The notes: generated from the letters alone by a model not told the origin. DNA of 64,000 bases from Manihot esculenta (GCF_001659605.2 NC_035178.2:1282159-1346158); one strand, 5' to 3'; shown: positions 11,412-27,343, counted from the first letter of the stretch. Made by a program: numbers and translations.

Positions 11412-13118
11412 TCACTCAAAAGCCCATTGGTTTTCTCTGCGAACTTCCTCCTCTTCCTCTGGTGTAAAGTCATTCTTGATGTTGAAAGTCTTCCGAATTT
11501 CCTCTGGAGTTTTGCCCTTGATCATGTCTGCCACTGTTTGACAAGTGTGGTCCAGCAAGCTCTTGATATTCAAATAGTTGGCAGCCTAAGAACCAGAGAG
11601 CTTCGAGTCAAAACAAGAATCCTCTTTCCAGAGGCAAATCAAAAGGTTAGAAATCAGTGCCACAACACAATCATGACTCAATTTGAGACAAATTCAAGCA
11701 GACATCACATCAATAAAACCAGGTTGCCCACAAAATCATTAAGCAATATACTCTTTGGAAAGATAATGAAATGGTTTGGCACGTTAGCCTGCACTTCAGT
11801 CACTTGACATTGGAAACAAGAGTTTTTGACTCGTAGGAACCATCACTGAACCTTCAACATGTCCTCTTGTGCATGACAGCTTACACACAACAACACTTCT
11901 AGGACAAAGAAAAGATCAAGCATGGGCAGCAATGCTACCATTCCTTTTGCAGAATGCCTATGCATCTTTCTTCAAGTGCAGTTTTCACAACCTCAAACCA
12001 CAGGAAGAATGGGAGCCGACCTCAATATTTTTGGACTTCCCCTGTAATTTCTTGTATGATGCAGAAGCCTGAGCAGCTGCATACTGGCGGCTCATACAAC
12101 CCCTACTACCATACCACACAGAAGCTGTACTTCAACACTATAATAAAATAAATAAATAAAATAAAAATCAAACACAGAGTATATGTTTAACAAGAGTGGA
12201 GAGAGATGCAAACAGAGTATACGTTAACAAGAGTGGAGAGAGAAGCAAACATCTGTATTAAACAAAAAACCAAAAACAATGATCTCCAAGTCACAGTCAA
12301 ACCACCCAGTTCGTTCATATGCGAGAGTTGTGTGCAGAGTAACAGAGAAAATATCCAAATTTAACATCTTTAAAAAAAACAAAAAAAAAAGACATGTTCC
12401 ATCTTTTACAAAAAGAAATGTAAAGGGGTAACATAACTTCAGCTCCGTCAGACATACGTGATAATCCAACGTTTTAGATTGAAAATTTTTTATTCAACTG
12501 TTCGGGCTTGCATTATTGCCAGAACAAGTTCTTTTCCGCTAAGCTTACAGAAAACCTACAACTAGATGTGAAATTCCTAACCCTCGTCCTCAATTTTCTC
12601 AGCTAGGAAGTACTACAGCCAGAAACAAAAAGAGTTTCCAGAATATGTAAGACATAATTTCATTCCTTTAAACACATATCTAATGAAAACATAACAGATA
12701 AAAAGAAACCCTATGAATGATCACCACACATATCCCAAAAGATTAACCTAAATAAGACCCCAAACCATAAACAATTATCCATGAATTTAATATAACTAAA
12801 ATTAAACAGAAAACAGACCAGAATGAGGTCGAAGAGGGTAGACTGATCAACTTTTACGAACTCAGCGTCCCACGCCTTCAACTCGTCATCGACAGAAGAA
12901 GGGCGATCTTCGGACTTAGGAGTCTCAACGTGCTTCTTACAGTACTCAATTACCTTAGATAGGATTTTGCTGGTGACATTAGGCAGAGGGATACCATTAT
13001 CGGCGCAATCGTCCTCTATCAAGTGCTTTATCGTCTGAGATTCCAGCGCCACCGCCTCGTCCACCTCAAAGGTCTCTCCATCGGTACTTCTCAACGTGAT
13101 TTTCTTGCCCGTTGACAT
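11412..13118 (-). CDS. SKP1: SKP1-like protein, SCF ubiquitin ligase adaptor
   Basis: Two exons on the minus strand, 13118-12819 (100 codons) and 11585-11412 (57 codons plus stop), give 157 aa, the usual length of plant SKP1/ASK proteins. The intron of 1233 bp lies at the conserved site after the FDLIL motif. The N-terminal POZ fold starts [20 protein letters not shown]. The C-terminal half carries [26 protein letters not shown] and the invariant tail ENQWAFE, which contacts F-box proteins. The role is to bridge cullin 1 and F-box proteins in SCF E3 ligases in nucleus and cytosol. No lesion is seen, so it should be functional. Which Arabidopsis ASK it is orthologous to cannot be settled without a tree; the neighbours suggest the ASK4 region. 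Confidence 0.95.
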
Positions 13119-13670
13119 TGCTACTGTTGCTGGTGGTGATTCTTCTTCTACCTATGAGAATTCTGATTAAGCTATGAGATTTCTGATTCTGTAGAGAGAC
13201 GAGAAGTGATTTTATGTTTTGAGAGAGAAACAACCGAGCGGTGGATAGCCGTGTGGACACGTATGCAGTGAGTATTGGGCAGCGCTAGCTAGATTGTTTT
13301 ACTTTGATTGTTAGGAAAATGAAAATTACAAACAAAATGGAGAAAATTTGGTAATAATTGGAAGAAAAAAAAAATTCATCTGATTCCCATTAAAATTTTA
13401 ACTAATCAATTCCATTATCGGTTATATTACCTATTTTCTATGATATGAATATTTAATCTTTACCGGCAACTTAAAAGGGATGCTAAAGTATACTCATTTA
13501 TACTATCAATAAAAAATTTTAACTTATGCCATGGCATTAAACCATAAATAGTAGATGCCAAAAAAACCAGTTTCCGTTTAATAATGTTTGAATGATGTAA
13601 TATCTTAACAGAATTTTGACCTTCCAAATAATCAGATTGTCCTAAATGGTGGAAAAGAAGAAGACAACAA

Positions 13671-16301
13671 TCAGAAGGACCAGTTCGAACGAAGCATGAG
13701 AGCAAATATTCTGGCATTACTTTCCACTGCATAAGCAATGCCTGGTTTTACGCTGAGTTTGTCTCCAATGTTTAATTTTAAGTATGATTCGGCCTGTAAA
13801 TGGGTCCAGTTACTGGAACCATCATCCCTCATCCCACTTACACAAATACCCCATCCGGATTCATCTTCAGAATCATCGAACAAGTTCACAGCCCATCGTA
13901 ACTGCTTAGAATTCGAATTGTTCATTTCTATCCAACTCCCAATTCTAGTGTTCTCATCGAGTTCTGTCTCCAACTTCATAGCAATTGATCCCGTTGAGAA
14001 AGTCTGAGGTGTGTTTGTTTCTGTCAATGAAGTAGATGCTTCTACCATTGTCTCAGGAAATTTATGGTGTTTCTGGAAGGCCATAGGAATATTGAGAGCT
14101 CCAAGCTTGACATGGTGACTAGATGATTTTTGTACATGGTGGACACCCAAAAGTGAGAGTTTTATTCCTCTAGGAAGTTGACAGATTATTTGGCCGAATG
14201 TACTGAAGCACTGCTCAATTCCATCTGAACATGGCTGCATTCCTAATTCAGAAACAGACTGAGCCATTGAAGCAGTCACATTTGATTTTCTCACTGTCAA
14301 GCCAATTGCACTACCATTACGCTGATTCAAAAGGGGTGGCTCAACAGAGGAAAGATCAGTCAGGCCCTTTTTCTGTCAGAATAAAAAGAGAATTCCTGGT
14401 TATTTACAGAATATCAGAAATCATCGTGACTGTAGTCATAATCAAAGAAAATACACACAAGGATGAAGCACAGATCTGCTCCCGTTGACAATGCAGTTAT
14501 GACACAATGGGATTCACAAAATGCAGTAGAAAGAGCACCATGCTCCATAATATTAACTAAAGGAATCTGTGCTACTGAAGGAATGTAACAGGAAAAAAAT
14601 AATGATAACTGCAAGAAGATCAAAGTTTAAACATTATTTAATGCTCAAAAGGGTGAGAAACCAGTGACATGCATAACATTTACTTTTTAAGCTAATCTAA
14701 TAAAAAAAAGTTGATACAAGGTCAATTTTCATGTTTTCAAAATACACATGCAGATTAGAACATAACCAGTCAGTTTAATGATATCACCCTAACATATTAT
14801 AATGAAAATTTACAACAACTAAGCCTTAATCTCTACTAGTTGGACATATAAACAAAAAGAAGATGAAGGTAACCAGCAATCTTAATTAGATTATACCTGG
14901 TTGGAAGAGTTGGTAGTGATTCCAAGATCTCTGAATTGAGCTCCTACAGGGATCGCAATCGCAGAAAACCAGTCACTAATTTTTGCTTTATACGATACCT
15001 TAGACAGAGAGAGTGCAATAGGTGAAACTTCATCACCATATTTTCTGGTTCCCACTAGCTCTGCCAGAAGAGCATCCTTCTCCCGGATAGTTGTTTCAAA
15101 AGTGAACCTTGAATCAACACCAGTTTTAATTCCTGCTCTACCAAGGGCATCATAATGCTGCTGGTCAACATTTCCCAACAATAATACTGCCCCTAGCACA
15201 TCAATCTCTCCCCTCATATGGGTATTGGATGGACTTCTCCTGGATGTTTTATAGAAGGAAAGCATCCTCTCAACCTTGTCTTGCCTGTCCCTAAGTTTCA
15301 TTAAGTCTGAAAATGCTTCTCGCTGCAACCGCTTCAGGATCTCAATCTGAAAAAATATAATATGCACCTTGTAAGGCTCTATCATTCAGCTTGTTGTTCC
15401 CCAAGGAACCAGAAATTTGATCAATGATGGGAGGCACAAAATGAGTGCCTGTCCAACATAAGCAACTGCACATAAAAATAGATGCAAGTTCCAAATGCTT
15501 CAGAACTCTGATTTTCAATGAAAGGAAACAAGAGATCAAAACCACACACACAAAAAGCGCAAAATTTCAATATTAGTCATCTGAAAAGGAAGGAAAATAT
15601 ATTCGAAAATATCTTTGTTGCAACCATAAGCCAATAATGGCAACAAGTAAAATATATACTTGCCCGGGAAGCAAAACAAATATGCTTATATGCATATGAA
15701 ACAAGATTATGGCACGCAAAACAACTATAGACCTGAACTAACTGACAATAAGTTGGGCAAATGAGCTACTGATCTATTAGACCAACAAGTATCACTGTTT
15801 AGCAATATGAAGAGCTAATTAGAGCGAAATCAATCCACATTATCACAATAATAATTATTTCTTTATGAGATGAGGGCCTTTCATGAAACGGAAATAATGA
15901 TCGTTGAATTCTAGCTCTAACAAGCTAGAGTGTCCAGGATAGCATCAATTCAATAAAGAAACTGTAAATTGGATGCTTCAGAAAGTATATAATCATCTAA
16001 ACGGCTTAAACTCTACCTTCTCACTAAAGAGATCATCCCCAAACTAATAACCAAATCAAATTAACTGGAACAAAAACAAAATGTTTAAGAAGAGGACAAA
16101 TTCACAGATGAAGAGAGCAAAACGGTAGACGTGATCAATTTCCTTGCAAGCACGAATACGAAGGGGGAAAGAAGCTCAAATTCCAAGTACCGGATTTGGG
16201 CGAGTGAAATTGTCCCGGCGATGAAGGAGACCGTCGAGTATTCGTTGGCCAGAGTTAGTAAACTCTTTAATCCTGTCTACCGCTAAAGCTACAGGCTCCA
16301 T
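13671..16301 (-). CDS. Conserved plant protein of unknown function, 420 aa
   Basis: Three exons on the minus strand: 16301-16191 (begins MEPVALAVDRIKEFTNSGQR), 15346-14897 and 14372-13671, all phase 0, 420 aa. I recognise the general look of a conserved single-copy plant protein but know no function for it. An N-terminal helical part (EILKRLQREAFSDLMKLRDR) is followed by RGEIDVLGAVLLLGN, FTFETTIREKDALLAEL and WFSAIAIPVGAQFRDLG. The C-terminal 230 residues look like alternating beta strands (IGSWIEMNNSN, WGICVSGM, AESYLKLNIGDKLSVKPGIA), and the chain ends in an aromatic residue (SNWSF). That resembles organelle outer-membrane beta-barrels, but this is only an inference. No signal peptide or hydrophobic helix is evident. 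The long first intron (844 bp) is ordinary. Confidence 0.85.
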
Positions 16302-17272
16302 TTCAGAGAAATCCTAAACGTAAAACCCTAGAAGACCTCTGGATTTAAACTAATGCCGCCTATTCAAACTATCTCTGTTTCAAAAGAACAAAATCAAACT
16401 AATTGATTTTTTTTTGGAACCTCATTAATAATTGATATATTATTTTTAATTATAATAAATTTATATAACTCTATTATATGTTTTTTTTTTCAAATTATAG
16501 GATAATATTTTTTAGCAATAATTTACGTTTATTAATTTTTACTAAATTAGCAATATGAATTATTCAAATTTTAATATAATAATACGATTAAAAATTATAT
16601 TAAGAAAAACATAATGTTTTAATAATATTAATTACATTTTAAAATGATATGCAAATAAAAACAAATCCACTTTTTGAAATAGAGTGAATACTAAATCGCT
16701 GATCAATTAAGTGAATGAAACTAAGACTTGAGTTTAACAGAGATTAGAAATTTCTCCCTTTTTATGTTTACTTTAGTAAACAACAGATTTCTCATCACAA
16801 AGAAAGGAATTAGTATTATTAATCTTTGTTTGCCATTTTTACCGTGACTATGGATCCATTTGTCCCACGATAATATGGTTACATCCATGGCGTTCCATAC
16901 TTAGAAATAAGATCCACCGTCAAGCACTCCAATTAGATTCTATACAAATGCCATTTGATTTAAACTGTCTACATATTACTTCCATATACAAGAAACAGGA
17001 CACTTGTCACCATGTCAACATCTTCTGTTTACTCGCTTTTGTTATAAGATCAAGGGCTTCAACAAAAACCATGAGGCACTTACATTTGCTATTGAACAAA
17101 AAGGCAAAATTTTCCACTTTTATCTTTTCACTCCCTTTTGCTTGAAGAGAAGAGGATCCAACAAAATCATAAGGTACACACTGTGTCCACATACATACAT
17201 CGGTGCCATATATACATATCCATGCTATTGACAAAAGGCAAAATTAACCTTCCATTTCCCGAGTCACACGAA
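16302..17272. other. Intergenic, AT-rich, no gene seen
   Basis: Includes the promoter and leader of the 420-aa gene on the minus strand (next to 16301) and the 3' flank of the PHD-Myb gene (next to 17273). The middle (16380-16700) is strongly A/T with stops in all frames. Confidence 0.5.
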
Positions 17273-19769
17273 TCAAGAAGACCGTCTGTTAGTTGTTGAA
17301 GACTCTCTGGCCACAATCTGCCTCCATTTATCTTTAAGATCAGCAGGACTTCGACTTGCATGAAATACATGTTGACCAAACTCTAAAATTTTTCTCCAAG
17401 GGATATTTTTATTTTTGGTTGAAACTTTCTGCAACCCTTCCTGTCAGGCAAGGATAAAAACCACGAGATACAATTAGTTATTAGAAAAAAAAAAGGGTCC
17501 TACGCTGTTTGAGATAGACTGCTATACAAATGAACTTGATAGATTTTAGAAAGCAATTTGCATTTTAGATTGGCAATCCCTTCAATCATTAGAACAAGAT
17601 AATGGCAATAGCTTTCACTCTCTCACAACACCAAAGATTAACAAGTTAAAAGAATAAATGCATCAAATGCATTGATTTGATGCATCATGCATCATATTAA
17701 AAAGACATAATTTCTAACTTAAACAGAAAACGAAGATGCTGTAGAATAGCCAAGGAAAACAACCAGATTTGAAATAGCATATGCACGGATACTTTGATTA
17801 TCAAATCCATTATCAAAGTACAGGAAGTTGGGCACTTCACAAACATCAAAATTCTAACACATCAAATCCTTTGTTGATTAAATTCATCCTAACCTATGTG
17901 ACTATGTCCAACAACTGTTGCTCATGTTCCTTTGTTTTCTATCAAGTAGTACAGTAGGAGGCCATGGCAAGAGTTAGTTTCAAAATTTTATCAGGCAGAG
18001 AATATAAAGTCTTTAAGGTTAGTGAGACAGTCTATTTTGACTGCATGTCTAGGATAATTTATTTTCCAAAAACTTATAGCCGCAAAGCATGCAACCTATA
18101 TTAGATGATTCCATCTCAGAGTCGAATCTTTGCCAAGATAATTAATTAAGTAGCAAAACCAATGTCCATCATACCTTTAGCATTTCTTCCTCATCAGATT
18201 TCCATGGCACCCGTTTTCGCTTTTCATGAGGGAATGGCAGGTTTTTGCTGCAAATGCAGAGCAGAAAAAGAAAACCTTAAGATTACCAAAAACTCACTGT
18301 GAAACAAAACTATTCCAACTCAAGAATGGAACTTCACAAGAAAACTAATTTAAAATGAAACAAGAGAACTTACTATTTCTTAGCAGGCACTTTAGATTGT
18401 TCAGACTTGTACACAGAACCAACTTCCTCTTTTTGTTTCATAGCTTCATCCACTACAGTGACGGGTGGATGAAGTGATGATCCCCTTGGTGATTCGGCAG
18501 ATTCAGCACTTAAATTATTTGTTTGCTCTCCACAACTCATTCTCCTTGCAATAGTAGGAGAATCCCACATTTCCTGTGCATTTAATGTTGCACCTGCCCC
18601 AGTTGTCACATTGGTTTCCTGTGCATCCCCATATATTTGCTCTTCTTTCTCCTCTCTCACTTGGTCTCCTCTTCTCTCACTTTGTTTCCTGCCACAGTTC
18701 AGTCTGACCGTGACAGTCTCAGTATCCGAATCACACATTTCAGGATCATCCATTGCTGCATCTCCACCAGTACATGTCACCTTGCTTTCAGGTGCATCCC
18801 CATCTATTTGCTCTTTTTTCTCCTCTCTTGCTTGGTCTCCTCCTCTCTCACTTGGTGTCCTGCCACTATTCACCCTCACTGTGACAGTCTCAGCATCCGA
18901 ATCACACATTTCAGGCACATTTAATGCCACATCTCCACCAGTACACGTAACATTGGTTTCAGGTAAGTCCCTATGTATTTGCTCTTTTTCCTCCTCCCTG
19001 ACTTGGTTTCCTTCAGATGCTTTTGTAGTTTCAGCTGTTACTTCTGCTGATTTATGAAGTGCACCGTCAACAATAGCCTCTTCTTCGACACACTGAGTAT
19101 TTACATTTACAGATCCTGCGTGATCTTCTTCCTCAAGAATTTCCTCGTCTTGCTCATCAGCAACTTGATTATTCTTTTCTTGCTCCATCCTCTCTAAATG
19201 TTCATTTTTGTTTCTCTCCTCCACAAATAGTCTGACATTTGAATCGTTTCCTTTTGCACTTCCATCATTCTGCTTCTCTTTACCATGATCAACCTCTGTC
19301 GGTCCACAATACATAAAATCCTGCAAATTTTTCTTAGCCAGCAAAGCCTTCTTTCTCAGCTCTTCGGCCGTGGCAAGTTGAAGTTTATACCAACAGAAGG
19401 GGCAGTAAAATTTTCCCGTGTTATCATATCTAGGATTACAAGGGATACACTTGCCATGAAGAGCAATTGGACAACCAAATCCACAACAGAGCAGCAGCTC
19501 CCCACCCATGTTACATTTTATGCAAGCCTTCTCCTCCGACCAATCCACATCCATACTACTTAAGCCGTCCGCCTTTGCTTCACACACTTTACTTTCTCGT
19601 CCATCCCCCTCAACATCACCATCACTCTCGCCGGATTGGTCCTGTGCCATCAAGTCCGTACCATCTGCATTTTTATCCTTCAAAGAGACCGACTAACGTT
19701 TTCAATCTTTGATTCTGATTAAAGTACAAAACTAACACAATCTCCTAATTAAAACTAGAACTACCCAAC

Positions 19770-19805
<36 letters not shown>

Positions 19806-19905
19806 CCGGAACAGGAGAAGGAAGTGGCCGAGCGTAGGTAGCAGATAATGATCCGCGAGATGATTTCGAGAAGTGAGGCCTGGTGCTTCGTAATTTAGTT
19901 CTCAT
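17273..19905 (-). CDS. PHD-finger plus Myb (telobox-type) nuclear protein, 552 aa
   Basis: Four exons on the minus strand, 19905-19807, 19692-18374, 18247-18175 and 17440-17273, join in frame to 552 aa. A PHD finger occupies about residues 90-135 (CIKCNMGG, CCGFGCPIALHGKC, FYCPFC). A long acidic Glu/Asp/Lys-rich middle contains three tandem 57-residue repeats. The C-terminus is a single SANT/Myb domain (RKRVPWKSDEEEMLKEGLQK, WRKILEFG) ending in SPADLKDKWRQIV, which carries the LKDKWR telobox signature of plant TRF-like DNA-binding proteins. The two small C-terminal exons split the Myb domain, as is common in that family. The likely role is a chromatin reader joined to a telomere-repeat-type DNA-binding domain in the nucleus. 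That function is inferred from domains only. The start ATG at 19905 is the only in-frame Met that keeps exon 1. Confidence 0.85.
18510..19011 (-). repeat. Three tandem 171-bp (57-residue) repeats inside the PHD-Myb gene
   Basis: Unit starts lie at exactly 171-bp spacing on the minus strand: 19011 (GNQVREEEKEQ), 18840 (GDQAREEKKEQ) and 18669 (GDQVREEKEEQ). Shared blocks are T-C-T-G-G-D and PEMCDSDxETVTVR. Units 1 and 2 are close in sequence; unit 3 is diverged and shortened at its end, with CDSD changed to WDSP. Confidence 0.9.
19773..19801. repeat. (GA)n microsatellite in intron 1 of the PHD-Myb gene
   Basis: About 14 perfect GA units directly next to the exon 1 donor site (19806/19807). On the transcribed (minus) strand it reads as a CT tract just inside the intron. 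Confidence 0.95.
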
Positions 19906-20568
19906 TCTTATATCGAAGAATTCTCGAGAAATTAGGGTTTTGTCATCGCTGGCAACTTCATGAATCGTTTTCGTCTTTATAAATAGGTGGCATTTTTAAG
20001 TCGCGTAATTAAAATAAAATTTTAAATATCAAATTCGTAGCCAAAATCCATTTACGCAACTGTCATTACCCAATTTCCCATTCGACAGGAAGTCAACTAT
20101 TACTACAACAACTGAGAACCAGGAAGAATTAGGGGGTAATGAGAATGATAGTAACTCTCCCCATGTATCACCAATCACCAGCCCCCAACTTTCATCTACT
20201 TTTTCACAAACTTGACATTCAATGAACAATATATATCACGTAATTATTAATCTTTTTATTAGGAAGAAACAACAATACGATGGACGACAAATTGTGATTT
20301 GTGAACCAGCATCAACTTATTCCGTTGAATGAAGAAACTTCAAAAAAAAGAATAATAACAAATGATTAATATTTTTCTTAAAAAATTATCATTAAACGGT
20401 AAATTTCTTTTGCTGTACATGATTTTGCATTCTCATTCCTAGATTACAAATGCTTTTCTACCACCTGCCTGTAAACGGTCCATTGGAGACACGAAAAGAA
20501 GAGGGAAAAAACACTCTAGGCACCATGAACAATCGGAAAATTTTCTTAAGAATGCCTAGTAGTTGACA
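19906..20568. other. Intergenic, no gene seen
   Basis: Holds the leader and promoter of the PHD-Myb gene at the left edge (minus strand) and the 3' flank of the MSRCFPFPPPG gene at the right. An ORF at 20029-20229 shows no family features. Confidence 0.5.
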
Positions 20569-22536
20569 CTAAAATGGTACGGTATAGGGTAATGCGTAGA
20601 CATCAACTTGGGGCAAGTATAAAGCACTTGGCCAGAGGGCAGAACTCTCAAGGCATGGTCCATCTCGTTGAGATCTTAAGCTTTTTGACGCATGTACTTG
20701 CTTTTTCGTCCTAAAAAGCCAATCTTCATCATCACAATTTGTTTGATCAAACTCAAGAGATGGTGGAACCCAATCCTCAATCAAAAACTTGTATAGTGAT
20801 TCCGCTGTGTGCACCCCCTTCCCCTTCCTGTGTGACAACATCCCAGAAGCAGTCTTGACAAAATGGCCAGTGGACTTCTCCTGCCCTTTCAAATCTGTCC
20901 TACAGTTATTGGGATTGATGGCACTACACTGTTTTTCAACAGGCATTTGGATAGTTCCCTTCTGCTGTATAAGAGAATCTGACCTCCCAGAAGTAGAACA
21001 CAACTGATCTCCATTAACAGATGCATCTGCCTCCTTATGCTTTTGCAATGGTAGCCGAATACGTAGTCTTAAATTCCCTGTTTCATTTAAGAAATTTTTT
21101 TAAAAAAAATTAGAGATCACAGATGAAATTAGTTCACCAGATAACATCAAATGAATAAGAAGGCAAACACTCACTACTTTTGGTTCCATTATATGCCGAG
21201 TCATCCCTTTTTCGCTTGTTGCTACTCCAAGTGCTGTCAGACGAATAGCTAATGCTCTGAGTACACACAGGCTGGTCATGTTCTTCTGTCAAACTACTCC
21301 TTTCAATTTCATCCTCTTTTCCGTTTGAATGCTGTATTTTCTCCAGGTGGTGACATGTTCCCTCAGTATACAAAGCTTCCCCATTTCCTTTCTTATCCTC
21401 TTTCCTTTCTTTCTTCTCCTTCCTTTTCTTTTTATCATGGCTTGTTATGGCCTTCCCCCAATCCCTCTGGATCTTTTGTGAATCAAAACAACAATTTTAG
21501 AATAGAGGGAGCAGAGAAGACCAATGAATATGAATGACCAAACTAATGAATTTGGGAATCTTCTGAGCAACATGAAAATCACTTCGAATATATCCCCAGA
21601 AAGGAGAAGTAACAATGATAAAATAAAAACTCCTAGAATAAGATGGATGTTAAGAACTTAAGATCAAAATATCCAGCTTTCTTGAACTTCTTGGGGAGGA
21701 GGGGAAAAAATAAAAATAACATCTCTCATATAGATGAGAAAGCTATAAATTTTTACCAGCATTAAAAACAAAAAAAAAATGCAAAACGAAACAAAAGCTT
21801 CTTGAAAAAATTACTAGAGTCTTTAAATACGTGAAAACTGAAAGCCTTAAATTGAACTTTAGTAGTTTAATCCAATCAGTTCTTAGTAATGTTAAGTCCA
21901 TTAGAATCACACAGAATCAGAATAGACCAAAAACACAATAAAATAAAGGAAATCAGTTCATTATCACCGACTAAAACCAGCTTTATCTCCTATGGTTCTC
22001 TTCACAATATTTTCGAGTTTATTGGCAGATCACGACGCCTTCAATCATTATATGAATTCCCACACAATAACTCATGATCGACATCATGTTCCCTTCACAA
22101 TTCAATTTGCACCAATCCAAACAATCAAAACCCCCACACGAAAAAAACCTAAAAAAGGATACCAAATTGAAGCAAAACCCCTCTCTCTCTCCTCAAAAGA
22201 AGCAAATCTACTTGCATCCAGATGGAAGCAGAGGGCCACACTAGAATCGATGTTCTTCCCAAAGTCGAAACAAATACAACACCGTAAAGCATTTAACAAT
22301 TGAAGTTCGTTCCAATTTAAGCACGAATATATACATAAAACGAACCCATTCATTTAATAGCTTCCATTCAAGCACCCTTCAATGTAAAAACATGGGTTCA
22401 CAACAAAAGCAGTTGAGCACAACTCAAAAACCAGATTTGCTCAACGAACCTTAATTGATTCGCTCACGTCAACGACTTCACAGCGCGCTCCGTTCCTCAG
22501 GAGCCCCGGAGGCGGGAAAGGAAAGCACCGTGACAT
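20569..22536 (-). CDS. Conserved plant Lys-rich protein with N-terminal MSRCFPFPPPG, 297 aa
   Basis: Three exons on the minus strand, 22536-22450, 21472-21175 and 21077-20569, join in frame to 297 aa. The N-terminus MSRCFPFPPPG is a hallmark of a land-plant family whose members are otherwise very charged. Here it is followed by a Lys/Glu run (SHDKKKRKEKKERKEDKKG), then a Ser-rich low-complexity part with a likely nuclear localisation signal (NKRKRDDS). The C-terminal segment (AESLYKFLIEDWVPPSLEFD) is compact, and the chain ends ALPYTVPF. No catalytic domain is recognised; the role is unknown, and a nuclear location is inferred from the basic runs. Exon 1 sits in a GC-rich patch typical of a promoter/first exon, and the first intron is about 980 bp. 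Confidence 0.82.
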
Positions 22537-24707
22537 CGTTGTGATTGGCTGTACTTCAAAGGATAGTTTAGGGTTTTTATGCAGAACTTCGGTTTAAGAA
22601 TCTTTTTCTGCTTCTACTTCTTCCTCTTCTATAAAAGGACCCCAGAGGTTTTTCTTTCCAGATCGCGGCGAAGTCTTGAGAAACCCTCGTTCTAGGGTTT
22701 TCTGAGAGCGAAAATTTTTATTCCGCCTGCGCTCGCTCTTTACTGAATGCGAAACCTAGAGAGCGGGGGGCATTATTTATAGAGCGGAAGAGTTGAGATT
22801 GAGCTAAGTCGGCTATTTTTTGTTCTTTTACGGTTATACCCTTGTTCCTCTTTTTTTTTTTCTTCAAAAAAAATGAGTTGGACGTTTATAACTTTCCTCA
22901 ATAATTTTAAGTAATTTACGGCTCAAGCCCTAGGTTTTATTTTTTTTAAAGATTTATTATAAGGGCAATCTTGATATTTTCGTAAATAATTAATGACAAA
23001 TTGAGTATTATAAATAACTGTGTTTTTAAAAAATTGAATAATTTTTATTATTTTATTTTTTACATATATTAAAAAATATAATTTTTTATTTTTTTTAATT
23101 ATATTTATATTAAATTCTATTAAACATTTAAAATTAAATAAATTATAATAGTTAATTTATATATTAATATAGTAAAAAAAATTAAATAATAATTTTAAAA
23201 TAATTAAAAAAATAAATAAACATTATAAAATAAATGAAATATTATTTATTATATTAAAGATTTCAAGATAATATTATTATTTATATATTTTTTAAATAAT
23301 TTTTATTATTTTATTTTTTCACACATTAAAAAATATATTTTTTAATTAATTTCTAATTATATTTTTTAAAATATATTAAATTTTATTAAATATTAAAAAA
23401 AATAAAATAAAATAAAATAAATTATAATAGTTAATTTGTATATTACTATAATCTAAAAGTATGGTGGATAATAATTTTAAAATAAATAAAAATTATGGAG
23501 AGAGTAATTTATTATTAATATTTAATTTATTTAATATTAATATGTACAAAATTTTAATCATTTAAAAAATATTTTTAAATAAATTATTATAGTTTTTTTT
23601 TAAATTAAAGTTATAGTTACCTTTATTATTTTTTATGTATAAACTTTAAACCATAAATATTATAGAAGAAAATGAGTATACCAACACAAGTTATTTATAT
23701 TTATAAATTTAAGCAAGTTTTAAGATTAGATGGTTAGTTTTATAGATTTTACTAAATTTCGAGAAATTACCAATAACTTAATGTATATTGTTAAATAATT
23801 ATTGATTTTTTTCAAATATGAATTTTTTATTATTATATTCCATGTTGATTTAAACCATCTACTTATGGACAGTATACAATTCATATGATTTATTGGTAAA
23901 ATTAAAAATTTAACAAAAGCCCAATAGATGTGGGCTTAGATATTGATGAGTTTTATTAAAATTAGTGATTTCAAGTTAAAATTGAGACAGTTAGTTATGG
24001 GTTAGATTATGTTAAATTTTATGTCTTGCAAATGAAAAGTTAATATTTTAATTGCGCTATTTAAATGTTATTTAAGACCAATTATAACAATTTGATTTAA
24101 TTTTAATTTTAAAATGTACCAATATAAAAACTTAGATAATTGATTAATTCAATGGAAATAATTTTTTTACATTAGTTCAATTATAATAAAATAAATAAAT
24201 AAATAATATAAAGTTTCAAATTATAATTTATAAATTAATCTAAATTTTATTTTTATTAAAATTTATTAAATAAAATTAATTTAAATTCTTATAAAATTTT
24301 CAACAATTCAGAATTTAAAATAGCGAATATTTAATTAAAATTAAATTATTAAAATACATAAAATTATAGAGATTAAATTATAAATAAAATATAAAAACTT
24401 ACATAATAATAATAATAATCTAAAAATATAATCACTATTATTATTCTGTATTTTCCTTTTTGAAATTGTCGTGCAAGTTTAGCCTATAGAAATTACCTAA
24501 AATATATATGGGAACTATAGTTATTTATTTCACGGAGAATGGCGTGCCGCGTGTCGACACCGTAGCCCTAAAACCCTGGTTAAGCCCAAAACCCTAGTCA
24601 ATTTTGAACCTGTAACCAAACGCATCTCCTTCTACATCAACTGAAAGTGAACATCGGAAAACCTCTTTAGCTTCCAGAAAGAGCAACGCAATTTTGATTT
24701 GATCACG
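22537..24707. other. Divergent promoter region and long AT-rich spacer
   Basis: 22537-22800 is the GC-richer leader/promoter of the minus-strand gene. 22850-24500 is extremely A/T-rich with stops in all frames. Two imperfect copies of a segment recur about 265 bp apart (around 23030-23170 and 23295-23430; both share tttttattattttatttttt followed by attaaaaaatat), which points to an old local duplication. 24530-24700 is the likely promoter/leader of the plus-strand GST-fold gene. No element ends were found. Confidence 0.6.

Positions 24708-27343
<2,636 letters not shown>

Noticed and set aside
18611..19057. 148-codon plus-strand frame with internal repeats
   Set aside because: Antisense to the acidic repeat exon of the PHD-Myb gene; its repeats merely mirror those.
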